DNA of 64,000 nucleotides, taken from the NCBI RefSeq assembly GCF_016802725.1, contig NC_052672.1, positions 7,717,685 through 7,781,684 on the forward strand. The letters run 5' to 3'. Below the pieces are notes generated by a model. It ran no database searches, had not been told where the DNA came from, and was given only the letters and a program-made list of their open reading frames with translations. The position numbers and the translations under genes are program-made. Numbering within the stretch: the first letter of the stretch is position 1; the number at the start of each line of letters is the position of its first letter. Shown one piece after another: positions 23,959-36,930 of the stretch. Source of the DNA: Solenopsis invicta. Lineage: Eukaryota > Arthropoda > Insecta > Hymenoptera > Formicidae.

Positions 23959-24257
23959 TGCTATACTGATAAACATACTAAAAAAAAAAAAAGAAATTGT
24001 GTTCAGTTATATGCAAATATGTGGTTTACTAAAATTAAAGAAAATGTTTTTTTTTAAGTATATCTTTTTTCTCTCAGTGTATTTACTGAGAAATAGTAGC
24101 TATAAAGATAACACAGCTGATACACCGTCTCGCTGTGTATACACTGAGAAGAAAATAGACTAAAAAATTTCCTTAATTTTAGTAAACTATGTGTTTGCAT
24201 ATGACTGGAAACGTATCTTCTTTTTTTAGCATATTTATTTTTTTCTCAGTGTATAGC
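23959..24257. mobile_element. Palindromic MITE with CACTGAGAAAAA-type ends (about 300 bp)
   Basis: The left arm (GCTATACTGATAAACATAC, poly-A, TTATATGCAAATATGTGGTT, TACTAAAATTAAAGAAA) pairs with the right arm (TTTCCTTAATTTTAGTAAAC, GTGTTTGCATATGA, TTCTTTTTTTAGCATA, TTTCTCAGTGTATAGC). The arms are about 115 bases and the loop about 60. The loop contains ACACAGC...GCTGTGT and further CTGAGAA words, so it is palindromic too. The 69-codon frame at 24189 is inside an arm and is not a gene. Confidence 0.7.
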
Positions 24258-25680
24258 TATATTTTAGTTTCGTTGGCTAATTTCTATGTCCACGTGCATG
24301 TATGCTTATTTTATCGCGATCACGATGACTGGCAATTGTATGACATTCTTAACCTTCACCGTGTAAAGGGGGTCATTTTTGTTCAAGTGATTTTTTAATT
24401 ATAAATATCTTGGTTTATATATTTGCAAAAATAAAATATTTAAACAAATAGATTTATTAAATAATGTATAAATCGTTCGTTTAGAATAGTTAAAGAAGCT
24501 GCATGAATTTTATAATATTTTCTAAATCACTTAATAATCCATTAAAAAAAACCATAAAAAGGGGCAACATTAATGATTCCCTTTACACTTTACAGGTGCC
24601 AAAAAACACATTACACAGTGTTTACGGTTAATTCTCTGGATCATCAAAAATTCTGAGATCATCTTCTAAAGTTTATTGATACGAGCAAATACTTATATAA
24701 ATATAACTTTTGGAAGTTCGTCACGTAATATATCGATTTCACAGCCTTTATGGATGCTACTGTCTTTGTACGCCACCCGAAATTATGTCGTTAAACTTTG
24801 TGCTGTCGTGTCCATGGCATGCCTCGTATCACTACCTTGTACTAACACGCTTATCGGAAGTTCGGTCACCAGCTATGAGGAGGTTAGTTTACGAAATTTA
24901 TTCAGTATTGCGACGAATTGAAAACAACTCGGCTCTTCCGATGAGAAATTGTAAAGTTACGTGACGACTATGCAATGTCTTCCAAGTTTACAAACGTTTA
25001 CGAGCGCGTTGAGATCGAATCGGAGAGACGAACCATTTTTCACTTGAGTACAATTTGACCAACACGTATATTTAAGGCGGTGCTGACGTCGCGCGACGTC
25101 AGTTTTACCGATTGAATGAGATTTACATATGATTTACAGTACATGTATACGATTTACGAAACAGCAACAGATTCTTACATACTACTATATCGAGATCTCA
25201 AGCACATACATTGCAAATAATTTATCGAACAGTATATTTTCTCAAATTAGGCTTTTAAACTTAAAACCAACGATTCAAATTTTTGAAGATTTATTTTATT
25301 ATAAATAAACTCGATTTATTATGCTCTATCAGTTTGCGAACAAAATACTTATGTTTACGCGAGGAATGACAATACGCGTTGTAGAGAACATTTATCGATT
25401 TCTCTACCATCATACGCATTTGTATTCGATTCAGGAGCTCATTGCGGTATCGTCTACACATACACGTCCGACCGGAACACTTTATCGAATTCGTTAGCGT
25501 TAAAAGTATCGACGAGACAAACGTAAAAACTGAATATCTCGTTAATTCTATAGTTAATGCCAGAATCACAATCAACTAACGGGACGCTGACTCTGTTTTA
25601 CGGAAGAAAAATATATTCTGATCAGATATGTGGATTATTTCGAAAAGATTCAAATATAGATTTATGTTATGTTTTAACTA
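24258..25680. other. Unassigned sequence
   Basis: AT-rich to 24600, mixed to 25600. Overlapping frames at 24676-24964 and 25291-25575 (81-94 codons) have no recognisable domain and no coding bias I can see. No repeats are supported. Confidence 0.4.
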
Positions 25681-26205
25681 GAATACCGGCCAAAATTATA
25701 TCACCTTTCGATTATTTTTGAGCATAATTTGTTTTAAAAAGCACAAATCTCTCTTAAAACATAATATATTTTAATGATAAGTATAACTTACGTAAATAAT
25801 AACTTTTTATTAAATAATAAAAACAGTAACACGTGGAAAATTATTTTTATTAAAAATTTCCAAAATATGTAAAATTTGAATCATAATTAATTTTGAGTCA
25901 TAAGAAGTATAAATAATGTGGAATATTAAATTTAACTGCTAAAACTAGGTTATGGTAATAAAAACAATGATTGCGACACGAAAAACAAAAAAAACAAAAA
26001 AAGTACAAAAGTGCAACTATGAAAAAATTAATAAAAAATTCGAAGATCATAGTGTATGTTGTCAAATTTTATTATACTTTATATACAAGGTGTATATAAA
26101 GGTAACCTTTCATCAAGAATTTACTATAAAATTTTGAGTGCATTCGATACACTTCGATAAAAATGCTTCAAAAATCGAAAGGTGATATAATTTTGGCCGG
26201 TACTG
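25681..26205. mobile_element. Tc1/mariner-like MITE (525 bp)
   Basis: The termini are near-perfect inverted repeats of about 40 bases. Left: TACCGGCCAAAATTATATCA, then CCTTTCGATTATTTTTGAGC. Right: the reverse complement of GCTTCAAAAATCGAAAGGTG, then ATATAATTTTGGCCGGTACTG. The outermost right end reads CAGTACCGGCC next to TA, and a TA also lies just outside the left end (25679-25680), consistent with the TA target of Tc1/mariner elements. The interior has no transposase; a lysine-rich 61-codon frame is not one. Confidence 0.75.
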
Positions 26206-28816
26206 TATGTACCATTTTTATACTCACTTTTCGGTACACCCCGTATATATTCGCTCTCGAAATCCTTTCACACACGCACACACATGCGCGTAGCGTGCTT
26301 CTCAAGGGTACATACATACTTCCAACTGCTCGTGCGAGACATAGGAAGCCGTATGTGCATTGAACATTGATTTTAAACGTATATCGGTGCAAGAGCATGG
26401 GCAGTAAAAACGTGCGGGATTTGCACGAGCGCACCGTCTTACTCTTAATGGGAAAAATCGTAGGAAGCACGAAGGCGGCGAGCGCGGGGCCAGAAGACGG
26501 ATGTGGGAAAGATTTCACGACTATCGAGACTCGATGGACCGGCCGATGGAGCTTGCTGCCTTGCGCGAACATTGGCGTAGCACGGGTTTCCGTATTTTTC
26601 TTCGTGGTCCATTTCGCACGTGTTCCGTTTTACACGAGTGAGCATTGGACTACACTTTTATCTCTTTCGCTGGCCAAGTGATTCTTTAACGTCAACGATA
26701 CCTCGAAAGCACGTGTCAGTTCGTTGCAACGTTTTAAACGCGCCGTAGAATCAATTTTCTCTTTCTTTGCGCAATTTTGGTTTCTGCGGCTGTTCGTAAC
26801 GAAATCATAGAATTGAAATAAACGATTTTAATATCGCTATTCTCTTTTTTTTTCAATTTCATAATTCTTCCAATCAAAAAAATATTTGTTTACATAACAA
26901 TTTACTGCCGTCTCGTATTGCGATAGAAATTATTAACTCATGCAAGAGAACGATGCGTGAAATATTTATTAGCGGGTAAAAAAAATACCACAGAAAATGG
27001 ACGTATACCCTGCTGGTTTATCTCCTCTGGCGCATCTATCGGGTAAACGTTCAAACCCCCGCGAAGCGTAATTTAGTTAAAGGGTGTAAGCGCATAACTT
27101 TCGTAAAACACACCAACTGTATTATTCAAGGCGGCGATAACACGTGGTGGCTAACAAACGACCGTCCGTACCTTCCTGGCAATTTAAGGGGTCAAAAAAA
27201 TACACCGCACCCTACGTTCATACGCTATTTCCGAGGGTACGCTACCCGTTTCGGATATTTGCGTTTGCAACATTTATAACGTAGTGGAATTTGGAATTTT
27301 GCAAAACTTGCGCACGGTGTACGTGATGCACCATCAATTATTCATAAATCAATTACCTAAGAGCCAGAATTAATTTATAAAATTATTTGAAAAGTTTCTA
27401 GAAATACGCTAGAGAAAGAGAAAGAGAGAGGAGGGAGGAAGGGGAGAATATTTAATCGAGTAGTCTATAATTTTATATATAGACCTCTCGGATGTACACA
27501 AATTTTTTTTCGCATTCTTTCCAAGTAAATAAATATTGTTTAATGTAAGAACAGATCTCTTCCCGGATGTACGATTTCGACGCTTTTCCCATCAACTTTT
27601 CTATTTTACATTTGCGCAATTAGATTGCACAGTTGAGATAACATAGTCCCTTCGCACGAGTGCCGAGTACTCTCGCTTAATTTTACGTCGCACGTGACAC
27701 GTAGCACCGAAACGACATCCCGCGCATTCTTTGGTTATTTAAGGGGTCAAAGTACATATCTCACCGCGGCTCTTCACATGCGCACGTGCATACATCACGC
27801 TCTCCTCCGAAATTATTTTACGCTCGTAGCTCGTAGTGCTTCCTATTTGTGATCACATTATCCTCGAATTACTCTTGCAGGACTCAAACCGTCGTCGTAC
27901 TCCGCCGCCACCCGACTTAATTCAATTTTCGAATCGCCGCGATATACAATCTTAATTTATTTGCCTATCGTTACGTAGTCCTACCGGATTATCGAGTGCC
28001 GCATTAAATTTGCTATTCGAATTAACATCACGTTGTACAAATCATTGTAACAATCGCAAGTTACCAAAAAAATAACATAAGAGAAAGAAAAATCATTTTC
28101 AGTCAAAGTGAATCTTGGTGCCTAATAATAATTTTGAGTAATTTACAGTTGTACAATTAAAAAAAAGCATTTTATATAGTTTTAAATTCTAATTTTTCTT
28201 TTCACTTTTGGATATTTTTTTCAACAGTGATTGATCAAGTTTCATTGTATTATTCAGGATTTAAATATTTTTCAAGTTTAATTCGGTGCTTGATGCGCTT
28301 CTCTTTATTATTTAAAGAGCTAAAGCTCACGTCGCGTCTTTAGCGCGCTACGTGCATACACCATTGCGTAGATACGGTGCTTCAAAGTTATTTTGCGGGA
28401 TGGGCTCCATCCCGCTCCTATGTATATACCATTTCCTCATGTACGAGTTTGGTCCGTGAGCGTGACGGGGAGTCATGTGGCTGAGGGACGAGAATGAGAA
28501 AGAGGAGTAAAGAAAGACGGAACAAGATGGATGGACAGAAAGAGGGGAAGTACTGGCAGAAGTACACCATGTCCCAAAACTTATACCGTTCTCATTTATG
28601 AATTCTCTTCGAGATTGGAATTTAGAATTGATTATTACTCGACAAACATTAAATACAATCATTACGAGTATATTAATTTGGAAAGAGATTTTAAAGAACT
28701 TTGATTTTTAAAAATAAAAATAGTTATGGAAAAGAACATAGGCTACAATATAAATTATGTGTGTGTTGTAAGATCACAGCTAAGTTTACTTTTAACATGC
28801 ATATATGGAAGAAATG
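26206..28816. other. Unassigned sequence, mixed composition
   Basis: CA-rich patch at 26271-26287. 26360-26680 is GC-richer, with overlapping frames of 104 codons (plus) and 134 codons (minus) that have no recognisable domain. Purine run at 27411-27448. 28440-28560 is also purine-rich. No gene, RNA or repeat is supported. Confidence 0.4.
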
Positions 28817-29043
28817 ATTTTGCTGAAGTATCTAAAAATTTAATTAGACGCGGACCTGAAAATAATTTTGTCAGATAAAAATAATTGTATAGGACACTCA
28901 AGCTAATAGTAAGAATGTCAAAATTTTTTGCAGCATTACTTATCGTGCCTATGGGCATCCTAATTATTTTGACGGTCCAACAAAATTATTTTCACAAATT
29001 AGTAAACATTTATCCGGATAAATGTTTAGATACTTCAAAACAG
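28817..29043 (+). mobile_element. Dispersed repeat C, copy 3, with inverted termini
   Basis: The left end ATTTTGCTGAAGTATCTAAA pairs with the right end, whose reverse complement is CTGTTTTGAAGTATCTAAAC. Between them lie CGGACCTGAAAATAATTTTG, AATGTCAAAATTTTTTGCAGC, CATCCTAATTATTTTGACGG and TCCAACAAAATTATTTTC, the same order as the other copies. This copy suggests the family is a MITE of about 230 bp. Confidence 0.65.
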
Positions 29044-30545
29044 AAAATTGTGTTCTTCGTGTAATGATATAATATATTTATGATTGAATAATTAGAAAAT
29101 AAGATGGCAAACGTAACAATGAAATTTAAGATTATGAAGGATATTTTGCGAACACCTTGTACGCGAGATGAAAGATATAGAGAGAGATACAACTGCCACT
29201 GATGGTTATATGTAGAAGGAAGTATACGGACCGACGACGTAATATTGGGAGCCCAAATGGTAATCGATATCACATATATCTGCACCGATGTATATTCAAC
29301 CATCCTCCACGATTTTCCGAAAGGAACCCCTTAATAAAACTACTTACGAGCCTCCGAGACTCGTCTCTTGGCTCTATCTCTCGGACCCTCTTTCCGTCTA
29401 CCTTCCCATGCCTTTCGTTCCTATATTACGGCACTCTAAGAGACTGCTGGCGATGAAAATACGTGAAATACGCCATCACCTCGCGCGACTCTATTTATTA
29501 ACTCGGCCTTGCGCGCCATTTCTTCCCTCGAATTTAAAGACCATCTGCAACTTAATTGACAATCGAATCGACGATACGTATTCTTACATAATTACTTATT
29601 AAAGTTCCGAACCATTCTTAATGATGAAAGATTGAGTTCGCGCTAAAAGGAGCGTGTGAATGATATATAATGGCACCGAGAGAGAAAAATATTTAAAAGT
29701 CTGAAAGCTTACATTTGAAAAAAAAAGAATCTTATAAAAACGTCCGTAGAATATGGTTTTAAATAATTTCTAAATATTGCAGTGTTTTTTTTTAGATTAG
29801 CTGTTCAAACGGAGGTTTAACAAGAAATGAAAGCCACAAAGTGAGACGAATAAAAATCTCAGGGGAGAAGCTCCTCCACGTACATAGAACACTTTATTTA
29901 TTTGAAGCAATATAAAAGTATATTCCTCACTCTTCTCGCGTACGTCATAAGTGTCTCATGAATAGCGTATAAAGGCGACTTTCTAAAAATACGACACCTG
30001 CAATTTTTTTTCGTGTCAAGCTTGATCACTACAACCCACTTTGAGAAGCGCACTCCAGGTCTTAAGATTCGTGCGCCCGACTTAAAAGCAGATGGTCGAA
30101 AACTTTCAGTCGATAACGTGACATTTAAGCGACTTTATTTAAGTGCCCGGTATGCCAGAAATGATTTCGAGTTCCAACTAATGCGAGCAGACGCGACACG
30201 ATCTCAATCCCCGAGATATTTCCGACCACATTTTGCGGATCGATCATATCGATACGACCTACATAACGTACACAAATGGCATCTCGACGTACAGCCTGAT
30301 CTTCTTAAAATGCAAACATCTGTAGTCAAACGTATACGTACACCCGGCGAAACATTATTAAACATTATTCATGGATCATAGCAAAAATGTATTTGTGAAT
30401 GCATGCCTGCAAATTCCTATTAATATCTCAGTTTCTCTACATCGGTATTCCAACCTCAGAGGCAGCAGTAAATTAAGACGTGTGCCCTGTTTTTTCCGAA
30501 CAATACATTTTTTATAACTTTACTTTTATAAAATTATTCTGCTTC
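29044..30545. other. Unassigned sequence with modest open frames
   Basis: Plus frames at 29288-29602 (104 codons) and 30013-30381 (122 codons) have no recognisable domain. The second is the more protein-like in residue mix, but it starts at GTG, has no clear splice acceptor or Kozak context, and its length is within chance for this window. I do not call either as a gene. Confidence 0.35.
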
Positions 30546-32150
30546 TGTTGTGCGCGTTATTGTTTCCATGCACGTCTCCGGAAATAATCGCGCGACGGGA
30601 TTATATGAAAGTTGCTCGTGCAAAAAGCGGAACATTGGGGGAGAGGGGGGGGGGGGGTGCGAAAACACGACGAGATGGAAAAGACAACAGACTCCCCTGT
30701 CGGGGAAGGAGAGAATTTTCAGCATACAAATGCATGGAGGAGCCGTGGCGACGACGGTTCGTACACATGCACGCACTTTGCGCGGAATACTATTAATTTC
30801 GTATTCATTCCTTCTTTTCGCATCTCGCGATCGTTCCTGCTCGTTAACGTTCGCCCCGTGGAAAATGCTCACCGGTCTCACCAGGACGCCGCGCCATTAT
30901 GATGCGGCGTATGTAAATACGATCACGGGGAAGCTACGTAAAAATGAGAGAGGACAACACGAAGGTGAATATCCGGCCGGCGCGAACGAGGGTGAGAGAT
31001 CCTCTGACGTCGTCGTCGTCTTCGGAGCCGAGGGAGGAAATAGATGACCCGGCTATCCGGGGGTCGGTATCTCGATTGTATCGAAGCGGAATGGCACCGG
31101 GCGAGAAGGGCGAAAGCGATGTAAATTTAGCATCGAGTCTCTTTAGCTTTTTTTTTCCTCGGCCTTAAATATCAGACTAAGGGTCGAAAGTTTCGAGGAG
31201 GGGAAAAATAGATCACGCCCTAAATAATATTTATGCAAACGTAATATTAATGACGTGGCGCAAAATCCAAGTCAAATTCAATGTAAACTTATTCTATGTT
31301 TTAAAAATAAACAGCCATGCGCTTTTCTGGGGCACACATCAAGCTTCTATTTAAACGTATTCTCTCGCGCCCGTTTGTCCCACTTGCGTCGATTTCCTCG
31401 TAGATTTCCCCTCGGCGCTCGGCGCAAATGTAATTCGCAATCGCATTCGCACCTCAAAATTGACCGCTTCTCGCAGCTGCGCAGCTGCCGGGACATCTAT
31501 TAAAGGACTTCGACTAGAGAGCAGAGCAAGGCGCGCGCCGCAAGACACTATATGGTAATTAGCTGCGGAAACTTGCCGGGCGAATTGTACCATGGCCGCG
31601 CGAGGCAAACTATGCCCGCATGCCCCTTGGGTACCAAATACCACCATCAGGAGGGCGGGACGCGGGTGGTGGCCGGGTTGGGTTAGACGGTGGCGACATT
31701 ACTAAAATGTCAGAGAATGTCACCCATCTCATAATCTATGCCCCACGATCCCGGCGCTACCCTCGATCCTCCCTTTCTCTTCATCCCTCTTCGTCCTTGC
31801 TCTCCCTCTCTCTCTCTGTCTCTGTCTCTCTTGCGCACCAGTCGAGCTTTCAGTAGTCTCCTCCACCTTCACTTTACAGCACCCCGGCATCCCCTCTGCT
31901 GGGCCAACCCTCCGGGTGCAGTGTCGCCGCCGCATTCTCGCGAGAAATTAATTTGGCCCTATTAAAATGATCACTTCTGGATTTAAGTTACGATCTCCGC
32001 CATTCTCACTCATCCTCTAGCCTTCTAACCGTTCTAAATTTTGGACGGCAAGTTCTCGCGCCGCCTTCTCGCGTATCCCCCATCGTGTAGAAAAGTACGC
32101 ATGAGTTTTGACGTCTGGTGGTGGTGGTAATGGTGGTGGTGGTGCGAGTT
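30546..32150. promoter_or_regulatory. CpG-rich block with simple repeats
   Basis: GC/CpG-rich, with a run of 13 G at 30645-30657, a CT-rich tract at 31801-31832 and a TGG-triplet repeat at 32115-32144. Frames up to 165 codons on the plus strand run through the G tract, overlap others in all phases and show no domain. This could be a promoter or regulatory island of a nearby gene; only composition supports that. Confidence 0.2.
32115..32144. repeat. (TGG)n trinucleotide repeat, one AAT interruption
   Basis: About ten TGG triplets broken once by TAA/AAT near the middle. On the minus strand it reads as a threonine run in a chance frame. Confidence 0.9.
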
Positions 32151-32671
32151 ACGAGGTCGAACTTCAAGCCGAGCTTTTCTTCAAGCCACGGAGAAAGTAG
32201 GTCCGCTCTTTCCACTCATTCTTTTCCAGCTTTTGCGTTTAAAATAAAGCAAGCGCATGTTCAGAAATAAAATCAGGAATAAAAACGGGGAAAGAAAGCG
32301 AGCGTAGAAAGCGTAGCTAGAAAGAACAAACGTAGCGTGAATTGAGAAAGCGTGCGAGGGAGCGCGTAGCCAGAGTAATTTTAATAACAATAAAGCTTCT
32401 AGTCTTTGGCTCGATAGCGTTTCACGCGAGTTTCATATGCATAATATTAGCACAACGTAAACAATTTATAAAATCTACGGCGAAATTTTTCCGGTATCAT
32501 GAGTTTATATACTCGAGATTGAATCTAATACAACAGGGATTTTTATATACAATTCCCCCTGTTCCGACGCGGGATTATATTCTGAAACTTTGACCGTAAA
32601 TCAGATTGATCGCAAGTCGAAGAGTATTTATATATTTTATATAAATAAAACATTATGCATGATACAAATTA
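32151..32671. other. Unassigned sequence
   Basis: No supported feature. Small frames (69-83 codons) on both strands lack recognisable motifs. Confidence 0.4.
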
Positions 32672-32852
32672 GAAAATAATTTTATTTTTTACTTGTTGGG
32701 CCATCAAAATAATTATATAAAACAATCAAGCATGATAATGTTGCTGCAAGTAGTTTTGATATTTTGGCAACCAAGTTAAACATCCAGTACATTTGTTTTT
32801 AATAATTCAACATAATTATTTCTAAATCTGTATTTCAACAAAATTATTCTTT
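32672..32852 (-). repeat. Dispersed repeat C, copy 4 (inverted)
   Basis: On the minus strand it reads AATAATTTTGTTGAAATACA, then AAATAATTATGTTGAATTAT, GGATGTTTAACTTGGTTGCC, AAAATATCAAAACTACTTGC, AATTATTTTGATGGCCCAAC. It matches copy 2 (17024-17168) almost word for word. Non-coding. Confidence 0.65.
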
Positions 32853-33700
32853 CCATGAATATTATTTATTCTTTATTTATTTTTTATTCTTGTCATTAAA
32901 TATTGCTAAAGTAAAAATGTAAAACATTGAATAGGTACGCTTTAGTAGGAGATCTGAATCAGCAATTTTCCCATATTATATTTGTAATTGTTAGTAACAA
33001 TAACTAGTTCGGCTGAAACCCAGATTAAACTTAAAACACGTTAAAAATTATTTTATTAATAAAAATAATTATAGACTTCTATTTCAAAAATGTTTGTGAC
33101 AAAACAAAAATTGTTTTTAAACAACATAATTTTTAATATTTACTAATAATGTTTAACTTAAACAAGGATTAACTACAACAAATAATTCAAAAATATCATT
33201 TTTTTCTCTTAAAAATATTTCTAATTTTCTTAAAAATAAATCTAAATGTAATAATTAATATTATAAAATTAATTTTTGGATAATTTATTACGGGATGCTT
33301 AATCAGCTTCATTAAATTATATTAGTTAATTATTAGTTAATAACATGCCGACCATAAGTCCGTAATAATTTGTAAATCGACATAATCGACATATGTAATC
33401 TCTAAATGTAAATATAGAAGAATACTTGTAATTATATTATATATTATAATACAATTTCCAGACAAATTTGCAACAATTATATTCGCGAACTATTATAACT
33501 ATGTGAATCAAATTTCTAAAAATCGATCTCGACAATTGCTTGATGCAATTTTGATTTATGTCGATTTAAATTTAGATTACATCTCTTAGATATAAGATTT
33601 TGTATAGATATTAGTTCTAAAAGATGTGAAATTAATCGCGTTTAAAAGCTCAAAAATTGATAACTTAAGTACATTCATGAATAAAAATAACATTCCGTTT
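32853..33700. other. Unassigned AT-rich sequence
   Basis: Very AT-rich, with no frame, repeat or RNA gene supported. Confidence 0.45.
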
Positions 33701-34700
33701 GGTAGAAAGACTAACTCCTTCGCGCGATATATTGTCTCTGAGAGTTAATCATTCGTAGAATTCCACTGCAAAATTATAAATTGTGCGTAAAACCAAATCT
33801 TTTTTTTGTTACACATTGCCAAACAGACGAGTACTCGTTTGCTCGAAACGCGACAGCGACGCATGCCGACGCGAGAAACTCATCCGGCGCGTTATCGCGT
33901 TATTGCGCGAATGCGGGACGCGCAGGAAAAAGTGTGTAATTAATTTGAGTCCCGTCTGGGCAAACTCCAATCAAAGTGTACAAATATTAGAAAGCATATC
34001 GCCAGCGTAAGCCCGGCGCTCTCTCTCTCCAAGCCAATTATCACCCCCGACCGATCGCACGCGCGGATAGCGAAAATTCCTGTCGTTTCGATATCATCGC
34101 GCTTAAAGTTTTTTCTTTCAAGGATCACCACGAAAACTCGCCGATGGTGTTACCCTCTTACTCTTTTCCGATCCCTGTTTTCCCACTCTCTCGGGAGTGG
34201 GACGCGTACTCGCGCGTCGTCGCGTTTTTGGCTTTTCTGCTAAAGGGGCAACAAAGGACATTTAAGGTTTGCTGAAAATGCAGCTTGCCGCGAGGTTAAT
34301 GGGTTAACTCGTTGTGTAAAATTGAAATTTGCATTAGGTCACGATAAGGCGTTGGAAAATTTTTTTTCTTTTTTCGAGAAGTTAAATTTAAAACTAATTA
34401 AACGCGAGCGAGGGAATTATTTTTACAATCTTGCACTTTTATGCTTTATTAATTCAATTTTATATTTTTATAACGCGATTTCAGACGATAATGCCAAGTA
34501 AGGTAAAATTATAAGTATAACGTAATGATATTTTATAGAAATCTCGAACATAATATCGAATTCTGTGTAATCTCATTATACAAAGATTATTCTTTTACGA
34601 ATTATTAATCAATATTAACTCTCCCGTTATATCGTCACTCAAAGTTACCGTGCAATTTATACGGTATAATTAATTCGCTAAGAAAAAGCTGCAGAGTATT
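33701..34700. other. Unassigned mixed sequence
   Basis: 33780-34250 is CpG-richer. A 75-codon plus frame at 33783-34010 has several cysteines but no recognisable domain. No feature is supported. Confidence 0.35.
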
Positions 34701-34713
34701 TTATTAAGCTTCG

Positions 34714-35030
34714 GTTAATTAATAAAAAAGAGGGTGGATTGATAGCTCGTAGGCAAAGTGTTAAGCTCGGTCGCCAATCTCTCGAGGAATTCGCCGCGGC
34801 CGATCGAATTAATTAAAATTCACCGTAGCGGGTGGCGCTGCACCACAGTGATCCTCTTTGGAAGAGATATTTCGACGGTAATGATCGCTAATTACAGCAT
34901 CGACTTGCCGCTTATTAACTCGGTGCCGCGCTTTAATTAGTCGCGCGTGCCCTCCTTCGTGCCCCCCAGCGATCATGGAAACGGCTGCTGGCTCGGTCTA
35001 CCCTCAAAAAGAGACGTCACGTGCCGCCAA
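34714..35030. promoter_or_regulatory. Cluster of TAATTA-type motifs, candidate enhancer
   Basis: Homeodomain-type words occur in close succession: GGTTAATTAATAAA (34714), GAATTAATTAAAATTC (34807), GCTAATTACAG (34888) and CTTTAATTAG (34931), in sequence of mixed rather than AT-rich composition. GACGTCACGTG with an E-box CACGTG follows at about 35014-35021. No coding exon overlaps. Regulatory function is inference from motif density. Confidence 0.2.
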
Positions 35031-36930
35031 CTGTGTCTGATCGATCGTATCGTATTGGTTCGCCACGTTGATAAGACGCGTGACGGGACGTTTTCTTAAA
35101 CGAGAAGCATGCCTGTCTCCAAGGAGATAAAACCGGACTTCTGGCCGGATACGCGAGATACGAGAAGAAAGGAATATTGCTATTTAAGGATATTGAGATA
35201 CAACAGAATTTTCTAGTACTATATAGCTTTTACAAATATGACTGGCACATTATATAAATTAGTCTAATTTTCTTCTTAACAAATAACTGTAATGATTAAC
35301 ATAATTCTCCCTCCCGACTTTGAATTAAATTTCTGTGCGATCAAATAAGATAGTAAAAAATATAAGCAGTTTTACTGGAATCGGATTTGATTTTCAAACG
35401 GAGAGTTTATTTTAAAATTTAAAAAGGGAGTTTGCGGAATATTCCTTCTACCTCCGTACACGTCTGACAAGATTGTATTGGTTACACTGCCGAGACACCG
35501 ATATAATTATAACTTTGGCCCGATGTACTATCAAGGGAATAAAGACACAGTGCGTGGTAGGGCGAGGAGCAACATCGTGGAACAGTTATCGTCTTTGCAC
35601 GGTGGTCCTAATATCACAGGGGTCTCAAGTTAGCCCGGAAAGGTAAGCCCTTAAGAAACCAGGACCCTTCTTCATACATCATCAGGAATGACGGAGCACG
35701 TAACACGTGACATAGTCTAAAGCGACGTGATATGATACGACGGAACATTAAGTTCAGAGAAACAGAGAGAGAGAGAGAGGAGAGAGGGAGAGAGAGAGAG
35801 TCATCGTTCATCATTCGCGTAATACAAGTGATACGCCAGAGCTATTATCTTCTTTCACACATTGTTGATACTGAAACCGTCACCTGACGAAACGATGCAA
35901 CGCAACGCGCGAAATTCTATTATTTATTTTTCGACCATGACAAAGTTGCGTGAAAAAAATAAGGAAAATAAGATTTAGACGTACAAAATATAGCAACAGT
36001 CCATAATATTTTTGTTCGAACGTCCAAATAAAACAGGCGTGTATTTGTAAACATTAAATTTTTCAAAAAATTTAATCGTAAGGATATTATATTACATTTG
36101 TCCATTACTGGCGCGCTATATAAAAATATTTTGAAGTAAATAAATATTTTCAAAGTGCAATTTTTTTTGAGAACTTCTCATTTTTTTTCGTTCGTCTGTT
36201 TTTTTTGTTATGGCAGTCAATTAGAAACATCCTGCCTCCGAAAAAATTTCCAATTAAAAATAGTAACAACGCGCCTTCCCCCCCAAACGCAGAATGTATC
36301 ATTGCGTCTGCCGAATAACGGCGTTCGTTTGACCATTGACCATTCGCCTTTTTCGGTGCTGCGGTATGGCGTAGCAACGATCGATTCTCGTCACCATCTG
36401 CTCGCAGCTATGCCGTTTCAAAGTATCGGCAAACAAACTAGTCACTGATTGCATCCTCCCGAATAATAACGTGATAACTCGATTTCTTGCGGCATCGAGA
36501 TCGCCATTTTTGCGCTAGCTAAATCAAAGGGAGATAGCTAGTCAGAAATTCGCGATTGTGATATCGCGTTTGTTCGCACACCGTGGAAACGCGATTACGT
36601 TTCTATAAACTTAATATCGGATTATATATATATATATATATATATATGTATCAATCAATAGCCACGATAATAATAGATTCATGATAATAACGCGTAAGTT
36701 AAAAAGAAACCTGGACGGCCAAGCGGCTAATTATCGTTGTAAATTTACTCTTTTCTGCGAGCTATAAATAAAATTTTCTCTACAATATCCGTATCGCGTG
36801 AAACCCGTATCGTATTCAAATTATGGAAAGCGAAAAGACGACGAGCGAGATAATTATATGCGCACGAACGCAGTCTCGGTGCATCAATGCAAATTACGGC
36901 CATCGCCGCCGCGACGCTTCTTCTCGCACT
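35031..36930. other. Unassigned sequence with AG and AT microsatellites
   Basis: Contains an interrupted (AG)n tract at 35764-35800 and (AT)n at 36622-36647. No gene is supported. A donor-like AAAGGTAAGC at 35637-35646 has no clear upstream exon. Confidence 0.45.

Noticed and set aside
25952..26137. 61-codon lysine-rich frame as a possible transposase
   Set aside because: It is inside a 525-bp MITE, too short and without catalytic residues or DNA-binding motif.
30013..30381. 122-codon plus frame with protein-like residue mix
   Set aside because: It begins at GTG, has no clear acceptor or promoter, and a frame of this length is expected several times by chance in this window.
30550..31047. 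165-codon plus frame
   Set aside because: It passes through a run of 13 G that would slip in length, overlaps two other open plus frames and has no recognisable domain.
35560..35650. Possible exon ending at the donor AAAGGTAAGC
   Set aside because: One short frame is open, but there is no supported acceptor or coding bias upstream.
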